64,000 nt of DNA from Xenorhabdus griffiniae (GCF_037265215.1 NZ_CP147737.1:2884001-2948000), one strand, 5' to 3'. Shown: positions 47,387-58,036, counted from the stretch's first letter. The notes: generated by a model from the sequence alone, not told the origin. Numbers and translations: made by a program.

Positions 47387-48262
47387 CTACGCCAGCTTAA
47401 AAGCCTGGCGTAAGGGATGTGCCAGCAATAAAAATTGTTGTTCTCTTGTCTGCTGCCAGCGCACTTCATACCACATTAACATCATATAACTGACCCACGG
47501 CTCCCATTGCTTAATTTGTTGCTGCAATAAGTGGATATCTGAATATCCTGATGCCTGGGTACAATAATACTCTAAAAAAGTTTTTTGCTGCACTTCATCC
47601 CATTGATTTCCCTTGAATAGTACAGCCAGCGAAAAACCAATATCGACATCCGCAGCGTACTCCCAATCAATCAATTTTAACCCTTTTTCCGTCATTAATA
47701 GATTATCAGGGTGAACATCCATATGAGCCGGAGCGATTTTAAGTGCGGCAGGCATCCTTCTTGTTATAAAAAATTTGTGCAGACGTAACCAACGAGGAGA
47801 TAAACGTTTTCTGTCAATCTGCTGCCACTGGAATGCAATTTGTTTTTTTAATTGAAAGGGATAACCCAATGGAGAATGGTTATGAAGAAGAGCAAGCAGT
47901 TGGGCTAATGGCTGCTGTAAAGCTGACTGGCCCAATGTATCGGGTTTTACTTTTGCCCCAGTAAGCCACTCAAGCAATAACCAGGTTCCGTGCATAGACA
48001 CGACTTTAGGCGCAATGCCGATGGAAGATAACCGCCGCAAAATCCGATTTTCTCGTTGACGATCCACACCAAGCATTTCACTATGCGGTGTTTGTACGCG
48101 TCCGACCATCTGACGCACTTCATTTGTCACTGTATTAGCAATAGAGTAACTTCCCTGTGTCAAACCCGTTAATGGCCTAATTTCCCAAGAACCTGCGGGA
48201 ATATCAGGCCATAACTGACACAACACCCTGAGCAAAGCGTCGCCATTAGTTAACGTCACCAC
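47387..48262 (-). CDS. thiK: thiamine kinase ThiK
   Basis: The 291-residue aminoglycoside-phosphotransferase-fold kinase phosphorylates salvaged thiamine. The catalytic loop HMDVHPDNLLM and metal-binding DWEYA are present. It overlaps lpoB by 17 bases, implying coupled translation. Together with thiD elsewhere in the window it belongs to thiamine supply, although no riboswitch is seen here. Confidence 0.9.
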   Translation of the reverse strand: MVTLTNGDALLRVLCQLWPDIPAGSWEIRPLTGLTQGSYSIANTVTNEVRQMVGRVQTPHSEMLGVDRQRENRILRRLSSIGIAPKVVSMHGTWLLLEWLTGAKVKPDTLGQSALQQPLAQLLALLHNHSPLGYPFQLKKQIAFQWQQIDRKRLSPRWLRLHKFFITRRMPAALKIAPAHMDVHPDNLLMTEKGLKLIDWEYAADVDIGFSLAVLFKGNQWDEVQQKTFLEYYCTQASGYSDIHLLQQQIKQWEPWVSYMMLMWYEVRWQQTREQQFLLLAHPLRQAFKLA

Positions 48263-48815
48263 GGCCCGACCAGAGTATTTCGCCAGTTTTAACCAGCATT
48301 AACTGCATCTCCAGATCACGCTGTCCATGATTATTGGAAACAACGGAATAGAGAACATAATCGGCATTTAAATAACGAGCCAATCCAATAGACTTACTGC
48401 GCAACCCTAGGCTATCTTCCGATGATAACCCTAGTGCCTGTCTGGCTGAATAGACTTGGGATTTCGGTACAACCTGAAAAGTGTGTTTATTGCTAATGAC
48501 ATTCGTAATTGCATCTGTAGCTTTCAGGGTTCGCAATGAGCCATTCGTATTATTCTTGACAGAATCGACAAGCAGTAATTTTCCCGCTTCCACACCATCA
48601 GCATTAACCATCTGATCCACTAACGGCTGAACAATGCTATCCCAATTAATAGATTGAATTTTAGGGGGCTGGGGAACTTTTTCTGATGGTCCTACCGACG
48701 GTTCCGGTTTTTTCTCTGGCTTCACCGGTGTAACAGGAGCAGGCTTTTGTGTTTCTGGAACAACACAACTCGCCAGCAACATTGCCGATAATATAACAAA
48801 GAGAATTCTTTTCAT
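48246..48815 (-). CDS. lpoB: penicillin-binding protein activator LpoB
   Basis: The 189-residue outer-membrane lipoprotein has lipobox LLASC (Cys17), a Pro/Lys-rich linker of about 35 residues to cross the periplasm and the globular PBP1b-activating domain (INWDSIVQPLVDQM, VYSARQALGLSSEDSLGLRS). It stimulates PBP1b. E. coli ycfL, which lies between lpoB and hinT, is missing here. Confidence 0.94.
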   Translation of the reverse strand: MKRILFVILSAMLLASCVVPETQKPAPVTPVKPEKKPEPSVGPSEKVPQPPKIQSINWDSIVQPLVDQMVNADGVEAGKLLLVDSVKNNTNGSLRTLKATDAITNVISNKHTFQVVPKSQVYSARQALGLSSEDSLGLRSKSIGLARYLNADYVLYSVVSNNHGQRDLEMQLMLVKTGEILWSGRGDVN

Positions 48816-48868
48816 TAATCTACTCCAGTTACATCACTACTTTGTACCGATATACATAAGTTAGGTTA

Positions 48869-49219
48869 TTATTTTGCTAACAGCGGCCCCAATGGACGTC
48901 CACCCACTAAGTGCATGTGGATATGGAAAACTTCCTGTCCAGAATGGCGATTACAGTTCATGATCAAACGATAACCATCTTCTGCAATGCCTTCCTCTTT
49001 TGCTATTTTGGCTGCGACGGTAAACAGACGTCCCAAAGCAAGTTCATGATCAGCGGTAACATCATTAACGGTTGGGATCAATACATTGGGTACGATCAAA
49101 ATGTGGGTTGGTGCCTGCGGGGAAATGTCACGAAATGCAGTGACCAAATCATCCTGATAAATAATATCAGAAGGAATTTCTCGACGGATGATTTTACTAA
49201 AAATAGTTTCTTCTGCCAT
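48869..49219 (-). CDS. hinT: purine nucleoside phosphoramidase HinT
   Basis: The start [12 protein letters not shown] has a strong AGGAGAAG Shine-Dalgarno; the longer frame does not. The 116-residue HIT protein ends with the histidine triad [21 protein letters not shown]. It hydrolyses AMP-lysine and related phosphoramidates. ptsG, next to hinT in E. coli, is absent; ycfH follows upstream on the same strand. Confidence 0.95.
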   Translation of the reverse strand: MAEETIFSKIIRREIPSDIIYQDDLVTAFRDISPQAPTHILIVPNVLIPTVNDVTADHELALGRLFTVAAKIAKEEGIAEDGYRLIMNCNRHSGQEVFHIHMHLVGGRPLGPLLAK

Positions 49220-49272
49220 TTTACTTCTCCTGTTTGTTATGAGGCTTAAAAACACCGTGTGACACGACTAAC

Positions 49273-50058
49273 TTAGTTTTCTTTAATATTGATATGAAAC
49301 AGTTCACAAAAATTTCTGGTCGTCACCGCAGCCAATTCTTCAATATTGACGCCTTTCAATACTGCCATATATTCAGCAACATCACGTACATAAGCTGGCT
49401 GATTCTGTTTGCCTCGATGGGGAACCGGTGCCAGATAAGGTGAATCGGTTTCGACCAGAATGCGATCGAGTGGCACATATCTTGCCGCTTCACGGATCTG
49501 CTCGGCATTGCGGAAAGTGACAATACCAGAAAAAGAGATATAAAAACCCAAATCCAGCAGAGCCTTTGCCGTTTCTTTATCTTCCGTGAAACAATGCAAT
49601 ACGCCCCCACAATCCTGGACTTTTTCTTCCCGCAAAACCATCAACGTATCGTCTCTTGCGTCACGGGTATGCACAATCACTGGCTTATTTAATTCACGGC
49701 CAATGCGAATATGTTCACGAAATGAAGTTCTCTGGAGTTCAGCATTTTCTTGCTGATAATAATAATCCAGGCCAGTTTCCCCCATTGCGACAACATCTTC
49801 ATCCGCAGCCAGTCGGGCAAGTTCTTCGAAATCGTAACCTTCATCCAAATTCAATGGATGGATGCCGCATGAATACGCTACATTTTCCCGTTTACCAATC
49901 AGTGCCCTCATTTGCTGAAAACCAGGCAACGTGGTTGCCACCGCCAGCATATATTTCACATCCCGTTCGGCCGCTTTCGCCACAACATCATCTACACTTT
50001 GGTGTAGCGTTTCATAATCAAGGCAATCGAGATGACAATGCGAATCAACTAAAAACAT
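49273..50058 (-). CDS. ycfH: TatD-family metal-dependent hydrolase YcfH
   Basis: The 261-residue TIM-barrel enzyme shows the TatD signature: VDSHCHLDCLD at the N-terminus, ETGLDYY (Glu metal ligand), VIHTRDA, VLHCFTED and LVETDSPYLAP. TatD proteins are metal-dependent DNases or deacylases. The cellular role of YcfH is not settled. It follows holB by 22 bases, in the order of the E. coli tmk-holB-ycfH operon. Confidence 0.92.
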   Translation of the reverse strand: MFLVDSHCHLDCLDYETLHQSVDDVVAKAAERDVKYMLAVATTLPGFQQMRALIGKRENVAYSCGIHPLNLDEGYDFEELARLAADEDVVAMGETGLDYYYQQENAELQRTSFREHIRIGRELNKPVIVHTRDARDDTLMVLREEKVQDCGGVLHCFTEDKETAKALLDLGFYISFSGIVTFRNAEQIREAARYVPLDRILVETDSPYLAPVPHRGKQNQPAYVRDVAEYMAVLKGVNIEELAAVTTRNFCELFHINIKEN

Positions 50059-50080
50059 AATATGCTCGTATCTAACTAAG

Positions 50081-51070
50081 TTATTGTGCAGGACAAAATT
50101 GCCTTTCCCAATTGAGTAATTGTTCCGTTAACAACAATTCCCGATTGACTCCCACCACAGATAATAATTGATGACGACAATGCACCCAATCATCAACTGT
50201 CTTTAATAATGTTTCTACACTTTGGCTAGCAGCAAGATAATGAATCAGAGCTTGCTGATCCTGGTTAATACAGTAATTCTGCGCCTGCTGCCGCCATTTC
50301 ACTGCATCGGATAATAAGCTGATCAACCAATGTAAAGATTGCTGAACATCATCACGATTCAGTAAGGGTAAAAGTGACAGGGTATCACATTTATGCAACG
50401 CCTGTTCAATCGCCTGGCAAAGTGAATTCCTCTGCTGCCATTTCTCCGTTTGGAGTAGTTGCTCCGCGGCCAATGGTGCTCCCTGAGAAAGTTTCAATGC
50501 TGTTTGTGCATCTAAAGAGGATATCGCCGGAAGCTGTTTTTGGAGCCAATAAAGTCCCATCGAAGGTTCAGGCACTGAAATAAAATAGTAAAAACAGCGG
50601 CTACGTAGTGTTGCCAGCAAATTTATAGGGTTTTGACATTGCAACAAAAAGTAGGTGTTTTGCGGTGGCTCTTCCAACGTTTTCAATAAGGCGTTAGAAG
50701 CTGCATCAGTCAGGGATTCTGCGGATGTGATCCAGGCAATTTTGGCCCCCCCTTGCTGAGAATATTCATAGAGCTTCTCACTGAGCCGACGTACTGCGTC
50801 GACCCCAATAACATTTTTTCCCTTTTCAGGCGCAAGAACATGCCAGTCAGAATGCGTTTCCGCTAACATCAAATGACAGCCGTGGCATTCGCCACAGCTT
50901 TTAATGCCCTGTTTATTCTGACACATTAACCAACGACTCAAACCATACAATAATGCATCAGCCCCCATTCCGGCATGAGCATGAAGCAAAATAGCATGAT
51001 GACCACGCCCCTGTTGGTGGAGTTCAACTAACTGACGGTATGCATGATTGAGCCACGGATACCAGTTCAT
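50081..51070 (-). CDS. holB: DNA polymerase III delta' subunit
   Basis: The start MNWYPWLNHAYRQL matches E. coli MRWYPWL and has AGGA nine bases upstream; an earlier start would overlap tmk. The 329-residue clamp-loader subunit has a degenerate P-loop (GMGADALLY), zinc cysteines (CGECHGCHL), APEKGKNVIGVDAVR and the SRC motif LLATLRSRC, without its own ATPase activity in known members. Confidence 0.93.
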   Translation of the reverse strand: MNWYPWLNHAYRQLVELHQQGRGHHAILLHAHAGMGADALLYGLSRWLMCQNKQGIKSCGECHGCHLMLAETHSDWHVLAPEKGKNVIGVDAVRRLSEKLYEYSQQGGAKIAWITSAESLTDAASNALLKTLEEPPQNTYFLLQCQNPINLLATLRSRCFYYFISVPEPSMGLYWLQKQLPAISSLDAQTALKLSQGAPLAAEQLLQTEKWQQRNSLCQAIEQALHKCDTLSLLPLLNRDDVQQSLHWLISLLSDAVKWRQQAQNYCINQDQQALIHYLAASQSVETLLKTVDDWVHCRHQLLSVVGVNRELLLTEQLLNWERQFCPAQ

Positions 51071-51089
51071 GTCTGAATTTCCTGTGCTT

Positions 51090-51722
51090 TTAGTCAATGT
51101 TCTTTAACCAGGCAAGTAAGGTATGGCGAATATCATCCTGCACTTTTTCCAGTGGTTGGGTGGCATCAATCTTTTTGATACTGTCATCTTTCGCCATAAG
51201 TTCGAGATATTTTGTACGGGTGCGATGGAAGAAATCTAAGGACTCCTTTTCAATCCGATCTAATTCACCGCGTTCAAGAGCACGTTGTAAGCCCATTTCT
51301 GGTGGTACATCAAGGTAAAGCGTTAAATCTGGCGAAAAATCCCCCAATGCAGCATTGCGTAGTGACGCCATCAACTGCTGATCGATACCTCGGCCTCCTC
51401 CCTGATAAGCCTGGGAAGAGAGATCATGACGATCACCAATGACCCAGGTTCCCTTTGCCAACGCTGGCTTGATAATATTTTCTACCAATTGAACTCTGGC
51501 AGCATATAACATTAATAGTTCTGCTTTATCTGTCAGTGATTCTCCTTCAACCCCTTGTTTGATCAGCTCACGGAGTTTTTCTGCTAACGGTGTCCCACCA
51601 GGTTCACGGGTAAGCACCAAATCAAAAATCCCCTGCTGCTTCAAGGTTTCAACCACTGTCTGGATTGCTGTTGTTTTTCCAGCACCCTCAAGCCCTTCAA
51701 TTACAATAAATTTGCTACTCAT
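51090..51722 (-). CDS. tmk: thymidylate kinase
   Basis: The 210-residue enzyme phosphorylates dTMP to dTDP. The P-loop is GLEGAGKTT (residues 10-18), the dTMP-binding motif is [16 protein letters not shown], and [18 protein letters not shown] is the LID-adjacent region. It overlaps mltG by four bases (ATGA), and holB follows by 19 bases. Confidence 0.96.
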   Translation of the reverse strand: MSSKFIVIEGLEGAGKTTAIQTVVETLKQQGIFDLVLTREPGGTPLAEKLRELIKQGVEGESLTDKAELLMLYAARVQLVENIIKPALAKGTWVIGDRHDLSSQAYQGGGRGIDQQLMASLRNAALGDFSPDLTLYLDVPPEMGLQRALERGELDRIEKESLDFFHRTRTKYLELMAKDDSIKKIDATQPLEKVQDDIRHTLLAWLKNID

Positions 51723-52744
51723 TTATCCTGCTTTAACCTTTGGCGATAAAGGCTTACTGCCTTATTATGTGCTACCAGATTGGTGGTGAATGTGTGCCCT
51801 CCATCGCCATTCGCCACAAAATACAAATATTCTGTGACGGCAGGATGTGCCGCCGCCTTAATTGAAGCCAAACCTGGCATGGCGATAGGAGTGGGTGGCA
51901 ACCCATCAATCATATACGTATTGTATGGTGTAAATGTGTTGAGATTGCTGCGAAAAATCGTCCCCGTATATTTATCTCCCAATCCATAAATGACGGTTGG
52001 ATCAGTTTGCAGTTTCATCTTTAACCGCAGACGATTCACGAATACAGAGGCAACTTTGGTTCGCTCAGATTCAATTGCGGTCTCTTTTTCAATGATAGAG
52101 GCCATGATCAACATTTCATAAGCACTGTTATATGGCAGGCTCTTTTCCCTGTTTTCCCATTCCTGCCCGACGACTGTTTTCATTTTGTTATGGGATCGTT
52201 TAAGCAGCTCCAGGTCACTCGTGCCTGCTGTATACAAATAGGTATCAGGATAAAACCAACCTTCCAGTGACTCATCTTCTTTCATGCCTAAAGCAGCAAG
52301 CAGCTCTTTCGGTGTCTTATTTTCTATCTCATGTTTTAAGTATGGCGCATTCTGCAATATTTTTGCCCAATCAGAAAAGCGACTACCTTCAACAAAACGA
52401 ATAGTAAACTGAGTTTCTTTGCCACTGGCAAACAATTGCAGGACAGACTGCAAAGACATACCTTTTTGCAAACGGTAAGTTCCAGCCTTAAACTTTGCTA
52501 ACTCTGGTTTAAAGCGAAATAGCCATGGCAGTAATTGACTATCTTCAATCAATTTATGCTGAGTCAATAAGGCTTGCAGTCCAGCACGACCCGTTCCCGC
52601 CGGCACAGTAAATATAAGCTCCTGGTTAAGATTAATATCTTGAGCAGCAAAGTTCTCTACTTTCTTCATAAAAGAAAAAAACACGATCACAGCGATTGCA
52701 ATAAGCAAGCCGGGCAGAATGAAAATGCGCTTTTTTAGTTTCAT
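51719..52744 (-). CDS. mltG: endolytic murein transglycosylase MltG
   Basis: The 341-residue inner-membrane protein has one helix at about 8-28 and a YceG-like domain. The catalytic glutamate lies in [24 protein letters not shown] and [18 protein letters not shown] are conserved. It cuts nascent glycan strands and influences their length. It lies between pabC and tmk as in E. coli. Confidence 0.95.
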   Translation of the reverse strand: MKLKKRIFILPGLLIAIAVIVFFSFMKKVENFAAQDINLNQELIFTVPAGTGRAGLQALLTQHKLIEDSQLLPWLFRFKPELAKFKAGTYRLQKGMSLQSVLQLFASGKETQFTIRFVEGSRFSDWAKILQNAPYLKHEIENKTPKELLAALGMKEDESLEGWFYPDTYLYTAGTSDLELLKRSHNKMKTVVGQEWENREKSLPYNSAYEMLIMASIIEKETAIESERTKVASVFVNRLRLKMKLQTDPTVIYGLGDKYTGTIFRSNLNTFTPYNTYMIDGLPPTPIAMPGLASIKAAAHPAVTEYLYFVANGDGGHTFTTNLVAHNKAVSLYRQRLKQDK

Positions 52745-52783
52745 CCGGTAATCACTTTATTTGTACTTCTGAATACTGATTCG

Positions 52784-53611
52784 CTAAGGTTTTAAACATT
52801 CAGGTAATAAATATTCATGCAACTCTCTTGATTGATATTTCCACGCCGGTTGATTTTTATGCGCTTGAATTTGACTTACTGGCAATACTGGCATTAAGGA
52901 ATTACAGATAATCACTTCGTCTGCATAGGCCAAAGCTTCAGGATAGCGCATAACACATGATAAGCTATAATCACTTTTCGCCAACAATTCGATGATCTTC
53001 CGGCGCATGACCCCTTCCACTCCACTCTGGCTGAGATCAGGTGTATAAACATTTTTTCCTTTTCGCCAGAAAATATTAGCCGCACCGCATTCAACTAATA
53101 AACCATCACTATCAAGTACCAGCGCTTCGTCTGCTCCAGATTGTTCAATGAACCGTTTGATCAACACCTGCTCCAAACGATTTAAATGCTTAATACCCGC
53201 CAGGTAGGGATTAATTCCCATCGAAATGGGACTAAGAGTCAATGACACACCTTTTTGACGCTGAGTAATATATCGTTCAGGATATGAATTCAAAGATAAG
53301 ATCTGTGTAGGTTCAGCCGTGTCATCAAAGCCATAACCACGGCCCCCCGTTCCTCTGGAAAGAATGATTTTCAACACACCGGAATCACACCCTTTCACGA
53401 CCTGTTTAATATGGTTCTCAAGTTGGAACCAATCCGGTGCTGGCATAAAGAGTTTTTCAACACCTTTCTGCAACCGTTTTATGTGCAAAGGTAGCAAAGC
53501 CGGTATCCCTTGCTCAACCCTTATTGTGGTAAAACAGCCGTCACCAAACTGCACCGCACGATCATTAACAGGTATATGATCGCACTGATTCCCATTAATC
53601 CAATACGTCAT
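52784..53611 (-). CDS. pabC: aminodeoxychorismate lyase PabC
   Basis: The 275-residue fold-type IV PLP enzyme converts aminodeoxychorismate to p-aminobenzoate and pyruvate for folate. The PLP lysine lies in GIKHLNRLEQVLIKR near residue 140. DSDGLLVECGAANIFW and VEGVMRRKI are typical. It follows fabF but is separated from it by a terminator at 53632, so its transcription depends on read-through or a local promoter. Confidence 0.93.
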   Translation of the reverse strand: MTYWINGNQCDHIPVNDRAVQFGDGCFTTIRVEQGIPALLPLHIKRLQKGVEKLFMPAPDWFQLENHIKQVVKGCDSGVLKIILSRGTGGRGYGFDDTAEPTQILSLNSYPERYITQRQKGVSLTLSPISMGINPYLAGIKHLNRLEQVLIKRFIEQSGADEALVLDSDGLLVECGAANIFWRKGKNVYTPDLSQSGVEGVMRRKIIELLAKSDYSLSCVMRYPEALAYADEVIICNSLMPVLPVSQIQAHKNQPAWKYQSRELHEYLLPECLKP

Positions 53612-53631
53612 GTTAACTTCTTATTTTTGAT

Positions 53632-53662
53632 AAAAAAGCCCCAACATTTGTTGGGGCTTTTT
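53632..53662. terminator. terminator between fabF and pabC
   Basis: An AGCCCCAA / TTGGGGCT stem is flanked by A-runs and T-runs on both sides, 20 bases after the fabF stop. It should end or attenuate the fab transcript. Confidence 0.85.
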
Positions 53663-53679
53663 ATAAACACAAAGTGATT

Positions 53680-54921
53680 TTAGATCTTACGGAAAATCAA
53701 TGACCCATTGGTGCCACCGAAACCAAAAGAGTTACACAATGCGTATTCCATCCCTTCAACGTTGCGCGCTTTACCCGGAACTAAATCCAGACGACAATTC
53801 TCATCCTGATTCTCCAAGTTAATGGTTGGAGGAATAATCTGATCACGCAGAGAAAGAATAGTGAAAATAGATTCAATCGCGCCCGCTGCACCCAACAAAT
53901 GGCCTGTCATTGATTTGGTTGAACTCACCAATACTTTAGTGCCTTCCCCAAAAACAGACTCCACTGCGCGTGCTTCTGCAATATCACCAACTGGCGTTGA
54001 AGTACCATGAGCATTGATGTAACCCACTTGCTCTGGTGAAATTCCCGCATCTTTCAGGGCATTTTGCATCGCTAAAGCAGCACCTGCGCCATCTTCAGGA
54101 GGTGATGTCATGTGGTAAGCATCACTGCTCATGCCAAAGCCAACAACTTCAGCATAGATTTTCGCGCCGCGTTTTTTCGCGTGCTCATACTCTTCAAGTA
54201 CGACAATACCTGCGCCATCGCCCAAAACAAAGCCATCACGATCTTTATCCCAAGGGCGACTTGCACCTTGAGGATCGTCATTACGCGTTGACAATGCACG
54301 TGCAGCACCGAACCCAGCAACCCCAAACTCAGTGCTCGCTTTTTCTGCACCGCCCGCCAGCATAATGTCAGCATCATTATAGGCAATAATGCGAGCTGCA
54401 TGGCCGATATTATGTACGCCAGATGTACAGGCAGTTGCAATAGAAATGCTTGGACCACGAAGACCATAAAGGATGCTCAAATGGCCCGCCACCATATTGA
54501 TGATGGTCGAAGGTACAAAGAATGGGCTGACCTTACGAGGCCCTGCCGATAACAGTGTACTATGATTTTCTTCGATCAGACCCAATCCACCAATACCAGA
54601 ACCAATAGCAGCACCAAAGCGGCTAGCATTGGCTTCTGTTACTTCGATTCCTGCATCTTCAATAGCTTGTTTGCCCGCAGCAATACCATACTGGATGAAG
54701 AGATCCATCTTCCGCGCTTCTTTGCGCGAAATATTGAAATCTTCATGATTAAAATTCTTCACTAAACCTGCAAACTTCGTTGCATGGTTAGAGGTATCAA
54801 AATGTTCGATAAGGCCGATACCACTCTGTCCGGCACAAACAGCATTCCAAGAAGACGCTACTGTATTGCCGACAGGAGATAACATGCCTAGTCCGGTCAC
54901 GACTACTCGACGCTTAGACAC
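53680..54921 (-). CDS. fabF: beta-ketoacyl-ACP synthase II FabF
   Basis: The start is a GTG at 54921 ([17 protein letters not shown]) with GGAGG seven bases upstream. The 413-residue condensing enzyme has the catalytic Cys in [12 protein letters not shown], His in [13 protein letters not shown] and His in [12 protein letters not shown]. It elongates palmitoleoyl-ACP to cis-vaccenoyl-ACP, with more activity at low temperature in E. coli. The alternative start 14 codons earlier is not supported. Confidence 0.96.
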   Translation of the reverse strand: MSKRRVVVTGLGMLSPVGNTVASSWNAVCAGQSGIGLIEHFDTSNHATKFAGLVKNFNHEDFNISRKEARKMDLFIQYGIAAGKQAIEDAGIEVTEANASRFGAAIGSGIGGLGLIEENHSTLLSAGPRKVSPFFVPSTIINMVAGHLSILYGLRGPSISIATACTSGVHNIGHAARIIAYNDADIMLAGGAEKASTEFGVAGFGAARALSTRNDDPQGASRPWDKDRDGFVLGDGAGIVVLEEYEHAKKRGAKIYAEVVGFGMSSDAYHMTSPPEDGAGAALAMQNALKDAGISPEQVGYINAHGTSTPVGDIAEARAVESVFGEGTKVLVSSTKSMTGHLLGAAGAIESIFTILSLRDQIIPPTINLENQDENCRLDLVPGKARNVEGMEYALCNSFGFGGTNGSLIFRKI

Positions 54922-54963
54922 GGTTATCCTCCAGGGAGGGAAAAAATTTGAGACGAAAAACAT

Positions 54964-54983
54964 AGGCGGTCGAACGACCGCCT
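54964..54983 (-). terminator. hairpin between acpP and fabF
   Basis: AGGCGGTCG / CGACCGCCT is a nine-base-pair perfect stem 12 bases after acpP and is followed on the minus strand by ATGTTTTT. It may reduce fabF transcription relative to the very highly expressed acpP, or protect the acpP mRNA end. Confidence 0.75.
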
Positions 54984-54995
54984 AGGCATGTGTGC

Positions 54996-55232
54996 TTATT
55001 TACCTGCGTTTTCAACGTAGTCAATAGCAGCTTGAACTGTAGTGATTTTTTCAGCTTCTTCGTCTGGGATCTCGATATCGAACTCTTCTTCCAGAGCCAT
55101 TACCAGTTCAACTGTGTCAAGAGAATCAGCGCCCAAGTCATCAACAAATGAAGCTGTGTTCACAACTTCTTCCTCTTTAACACCCAGTTGTTCAACGATG
55201 ATTTTCTTAACGCGTTCGTCGATAGTGCTCAT
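54996..55232 (-). CDS. acpP: acyl carrier protein
   Basis: The 78-residue acidic helical protein carries the 4'-phosphopantetheine at Ser37 in [19 protein letters not shown]. It shuttles acyl chains through the fab enzymes encoded around it and supplies PlsX. It differs from E. coli AcpP at only a few positions, judged by memory. Confidence 0.97.
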   Translation of the reverse strand: MSTIDERVKKIIVEQLGVKEEEVVNTASFVDDLGADSLDTVELVMALEEEFDIEIPDEEAEKITTVQAAIDYVENAGK

Positions 55233-55382
55233 ACTATTAAATTTCCTATCAAAACTCGCTTTTGCGATGGTTTTCGTAGTTTATAAAATACAGGAAAAGA
55301 TGCAACCAAATCCCGGCTGGTCGAACCACAATCTGCTTTTTTTGTATAAAAAACACATCAAAAACAGTAGGTTCGCTCATTT

Positions 55383-56117
55383 TTAGATCATGTACATGCC
55401 ACCATTGACATGCAATGTTTCACCCGTGATGTAAGCGGCCTCGTCAGAAGCAAGAAACGCTACAGCACTGGCAATTTCCTTTGCATCACCAAGACGATTA
55501 GCAGGTATTCCAGCAGCAATGCCTGCACGTTGTTCGTCTGTCAACGCTCTGGTCATATCCGTTTCGATAAAACCAGGTGCAACAACGTTAACAGTGATGC
55601 CACGGGAAGCGACTTCACGAGCCAATGATTTACTAAAACCAATAACTCCTGCTTTCGCTGCCGCGTAATTCGCCTGCCCCGCATTTCCCATTGTTCCAAC
55701 AACAGAGCCAATGGAAATAATACGTCCATAACGTTTTTTCATCATAGAGCGCATTACTGCTTTTGACAGACGAAAAATCGAAGAAAGATTCGTGTCAATA
55801 ATATCTTGCCACTCATCATCTTTCATGCGCATCAACAAGTTATCACGAGTGATGCCTGCATTATTAACTAAAATGTCTATTTCACCAAATTCAGCACGAA
55901 TATTCGATAGTGCATTTTCAATGGATTCTGAATCTGTGACATTTAGTACAAAACCTTTGCCCTTATCACCCAGGAAGGCACTGATTGCTTCAGCTCCCTT
56001 CTCACTGGTTGCGGTGCCAACAACACGTGCACCACGTTCAACCAATAATTCTGCAATCGCGCGACCTATACCACGGCTCGCGCCAGTGACCAGTGCAATT
56101 TTTCCATCAAAGCTCAT
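55383..56117 (-). CDS. fabG: 3-oxoacyl-ACP reductase FabG
   Basis: The 244-residue short-chain dehydrogenase has NADP-binding TGASRGIGRAIAELL (residues 12-26), NNAGITRDNLLMRM, catalytic Ser in IISIGSVVGTMG and YAAAKAG (Tyr151, Lys155). It performs the first reduction of each fatty-acid elongation cycle. It is eleven bases after fabD in the fab cluster. Confidence 0.96.
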   Translation of the reverse strand: MSFDGKIALVTGASRGIGRAIAELLVERGARVVGTATSEKGAEAISAFLGDKGKGFVLNVTDSESIENALSNIRAEFGEIDILVNNAGITRDNLLMRMKDDEWQDIIDTNLSSIFRLSKAVMRSMMKKRYGRIISIGSVVGTMGNAGQANYAAAKAGVIGFSKSLAREVASRGITVNVVAPGFIETDMTRALTDEQRAGIAAGIPANRLGDAKEIASAVAFLASDEAAYITGETLHVNGGMYMI

Positions 56118-56128
56118 GTTTTCCCCAG

Positions 56129-57058
56129 TTATTTGTTCAGAGCAACTGTGAGTGATGATACATCATTTACTGCTACAGCACTTAAAGTATCAACAATACG
56201 TTTCGTTAACCCGGTGAGGACTTTACCTGGCCCGACTTCCAGCAATTGTTCAACCCCAAGCTCTGCAATATATTCTACTGACTCTGTCCAGCGTACAGGA
56301 TTATACAACTGACGAACCAATGCGTCCCGAATAGCATCAGCAGATTTTTCTACTTTTACATCGACGTTATTCACGACAGGGAATTGCGGCTGGTTAAATT
56401 CAACATCTTGCAATGCCGCTGCCAGTTGCTCGGCTGCGGGTTTCATCAATGCACAATGCGAAGGCACACTAACGGATAATGGCAAGGCTCGTTTTGCACC
56501 TGCCGCTTTACACGCCGCTCCCGCACGCTCTACAGCCTCTTTTTCACCTGCGATAACCACCTGCCCAGGTGAATTAAAATTAACCGGTGAAACAATCTGA
56601 CCTTGCGCTGACTCTTCACACGCCTTTGTAATGGAGTCATTATCTAAACCAATAATGGCATACATGGCTCCCTGCCCTTCTGGTACCGCTTCTTGCATCA
56701 ACTTCCCACGCAATTCGACAAGTTTAATAGCTTGCTGGAAATCAATCACGCCAGCACAGACCAGTGCAGAATATTCGCCAAGGCTATGCCCTGCCATTAT
56801 GGAAGGTACTTTACCACCTTTTTCCTGCCATACACGCCAAATCGCTACTGAAGCTGCCAGCAATGCAGGTTGCGTTTTCCAGGTTTTATTTAGTTCTTCT
56901 ATAGGTCCTTGCTGAACCAAGGCCCATAAATCATATCCCAAAACCGCAGAAGCCTCTGCGAACGTTTGCTCAACCAATGGAAATTCTGCGGCTAAATCAG
57001 CCAACATACCCAGAGATTGAGAACCTTGACCGGGAAACACCATTGCAAAATCAGACAT
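56129..57058 (-). CDS. fabD: malonyl-CoA:ACP transacylase FabD
   Basis: The 309-residue transferase loads malonyl onto AcpP. The nucleophile is Ser92 in MAGHSLGEYSALV; FPGQGSQSLGML is at the N-terminus and His of SVPSHCALM is the second catalytic residue. It is 18 bases after fabH. Confidence 0.96.
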   Translation of the reverse strand: MSDFAMVFPGQGSQSLGMLADLAAEFPLVEQTFAEASAVLGYDLWALVQQGPIEELNKTWKTQPALLAASVAIWRVWQEKGGKVPSIMAGHSLGEYSALVCAGVIDFQQAIKLVELRGKLMQEAVPEGQGAMYAIIGLDNDSITKACEESAQGQIVSPVNFNSPGQVVIAGEKEAVERAGAACKAAGAKRALPLSVSVPSHCALMKPAAEQLAAALQDVEFNQPQFPVVNNVDVKVEKSADAIRDALVRQLYNPVRWTESVEYIAELGVEQLLEVGPGKVLTGLTKRIVDTLSAVAVNDVSSLTVALNK

Positions 57059-57076
57059 GTTTATTTTCCTGTTAAA

Positions 57077-58030
57077 TTAAAAACGTACCAGCGCTGAGCC
57101 CCAGGTAAAGCCACCGCCAAATGCTTCAAGTAAAATAAGTTGGCCGCGTTGGATCCTTCCATCACGCACCGCTTCATCGAATGCAGTCGGAATAGATGCG
57201 GCCGAGGTGTTGCCATGACGATCCAAAGTCACAACCACCTTATCCATTGTCATATCTAATTTCTTGGCTGTTGCCGCAATGATACGCAAATTCGCTTGAT
57301 GAGGAACCAACCAATCAAGCTGCGAGTGAGGCAGATTGTTAGCTTCTAAAGTTTCATCAACAATATTAGCTAATTCACGCACGGCAACTTTAAAGACTTC
57401 ATTACCAGCCATAGTGACATATTCTGGCATATCACATTTTACTCGGCTTTGATGAGGCAATGACAGTAAATCACCATAACGGCCATCAGCATGAAGATGA
57501 GTAGATAAGATACCTGGTTCCTCTGAAGCCCCGACGACCATCGCTCCTGCTGCATCGCCGAAAAGAATCACTGTGCTGCGATCTTTAGGATCGACAACTC
57601 TTGAAATAATATCAGAACCGATCACCAGTGCATGTTTAGCCGCACCCGTTTTAATAAATTTATCGACAACACTCAACGCATAAGTAAAGCCGGCACATGC
57701 CGCTGCAACGTCAAAAGCCGCAACACCTGGAAGGCCCAGCAATTGCTGAATTTGGCAAGCTGCGCTTGGAAAGGCGTGCGTTGAGCTTGTTGTGGCAACA
57801 ACGATTAAGTCAATTTGTGCTTTATCGATGCCCGCCATTTCAATGGCCTTTTCAGCAGCTTTGAAACCCAAAATGGCAACATTTTCATCTTCAGCCGCGA
57901 TACGGCGTTCACGAATGCCCGTCCGAGTAACAATCCACTCGTCAGACGTCTCTACCATTTTTTCTAAATCTGCGTTAGTACGCACCTGCGCAGGCAAATA
58001 ACTGCCCGTACCTAAGATCTTTGTATACAT
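57077..58030 (-). CDS. fabH: beta-ketoacyl-ACP synthase III FabH
   Basis: The 317-residue initiating condensing enzyme has Cys112 in [13 protein letters not shown], His in [11 protein letters not shown] and Asn in [11 protein letters not shown]. It joins acetyl-CoA and malonyl-ACP to start fatty-acid synthesis. It is six bases after plsX. Confidence 0.96.
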   Translation of the reverse strand: MYTKILGTGSYLPAQVRTNADLEKMVETSDEWIVTRTGIRERRIAAEDENVAILGFKAAEKAIEMAGIDKAQIDLIVVATTSSTHAFPSAACQIQQLLGLPGVAAFDVAAACAGFTYALSVVDKFIKTGAAKHALVIGSDIISRVVDPKDRSTVILFGDAAGAMVVGASEEPGILSTHLHADGRYGDLLSLPHQSRVKCDMPEYVTMAGNEVFKVAVRELANIVDETLEANNLPHSQLDWLVPHQANLRIIAATAKKLDMTMDKVVVTLDRHGNTSAASIPTAFDEAVRDGRIQRGQLILLEAFGGGFTWGSALVRF

Positions 58031-58036
58031 TTATGT

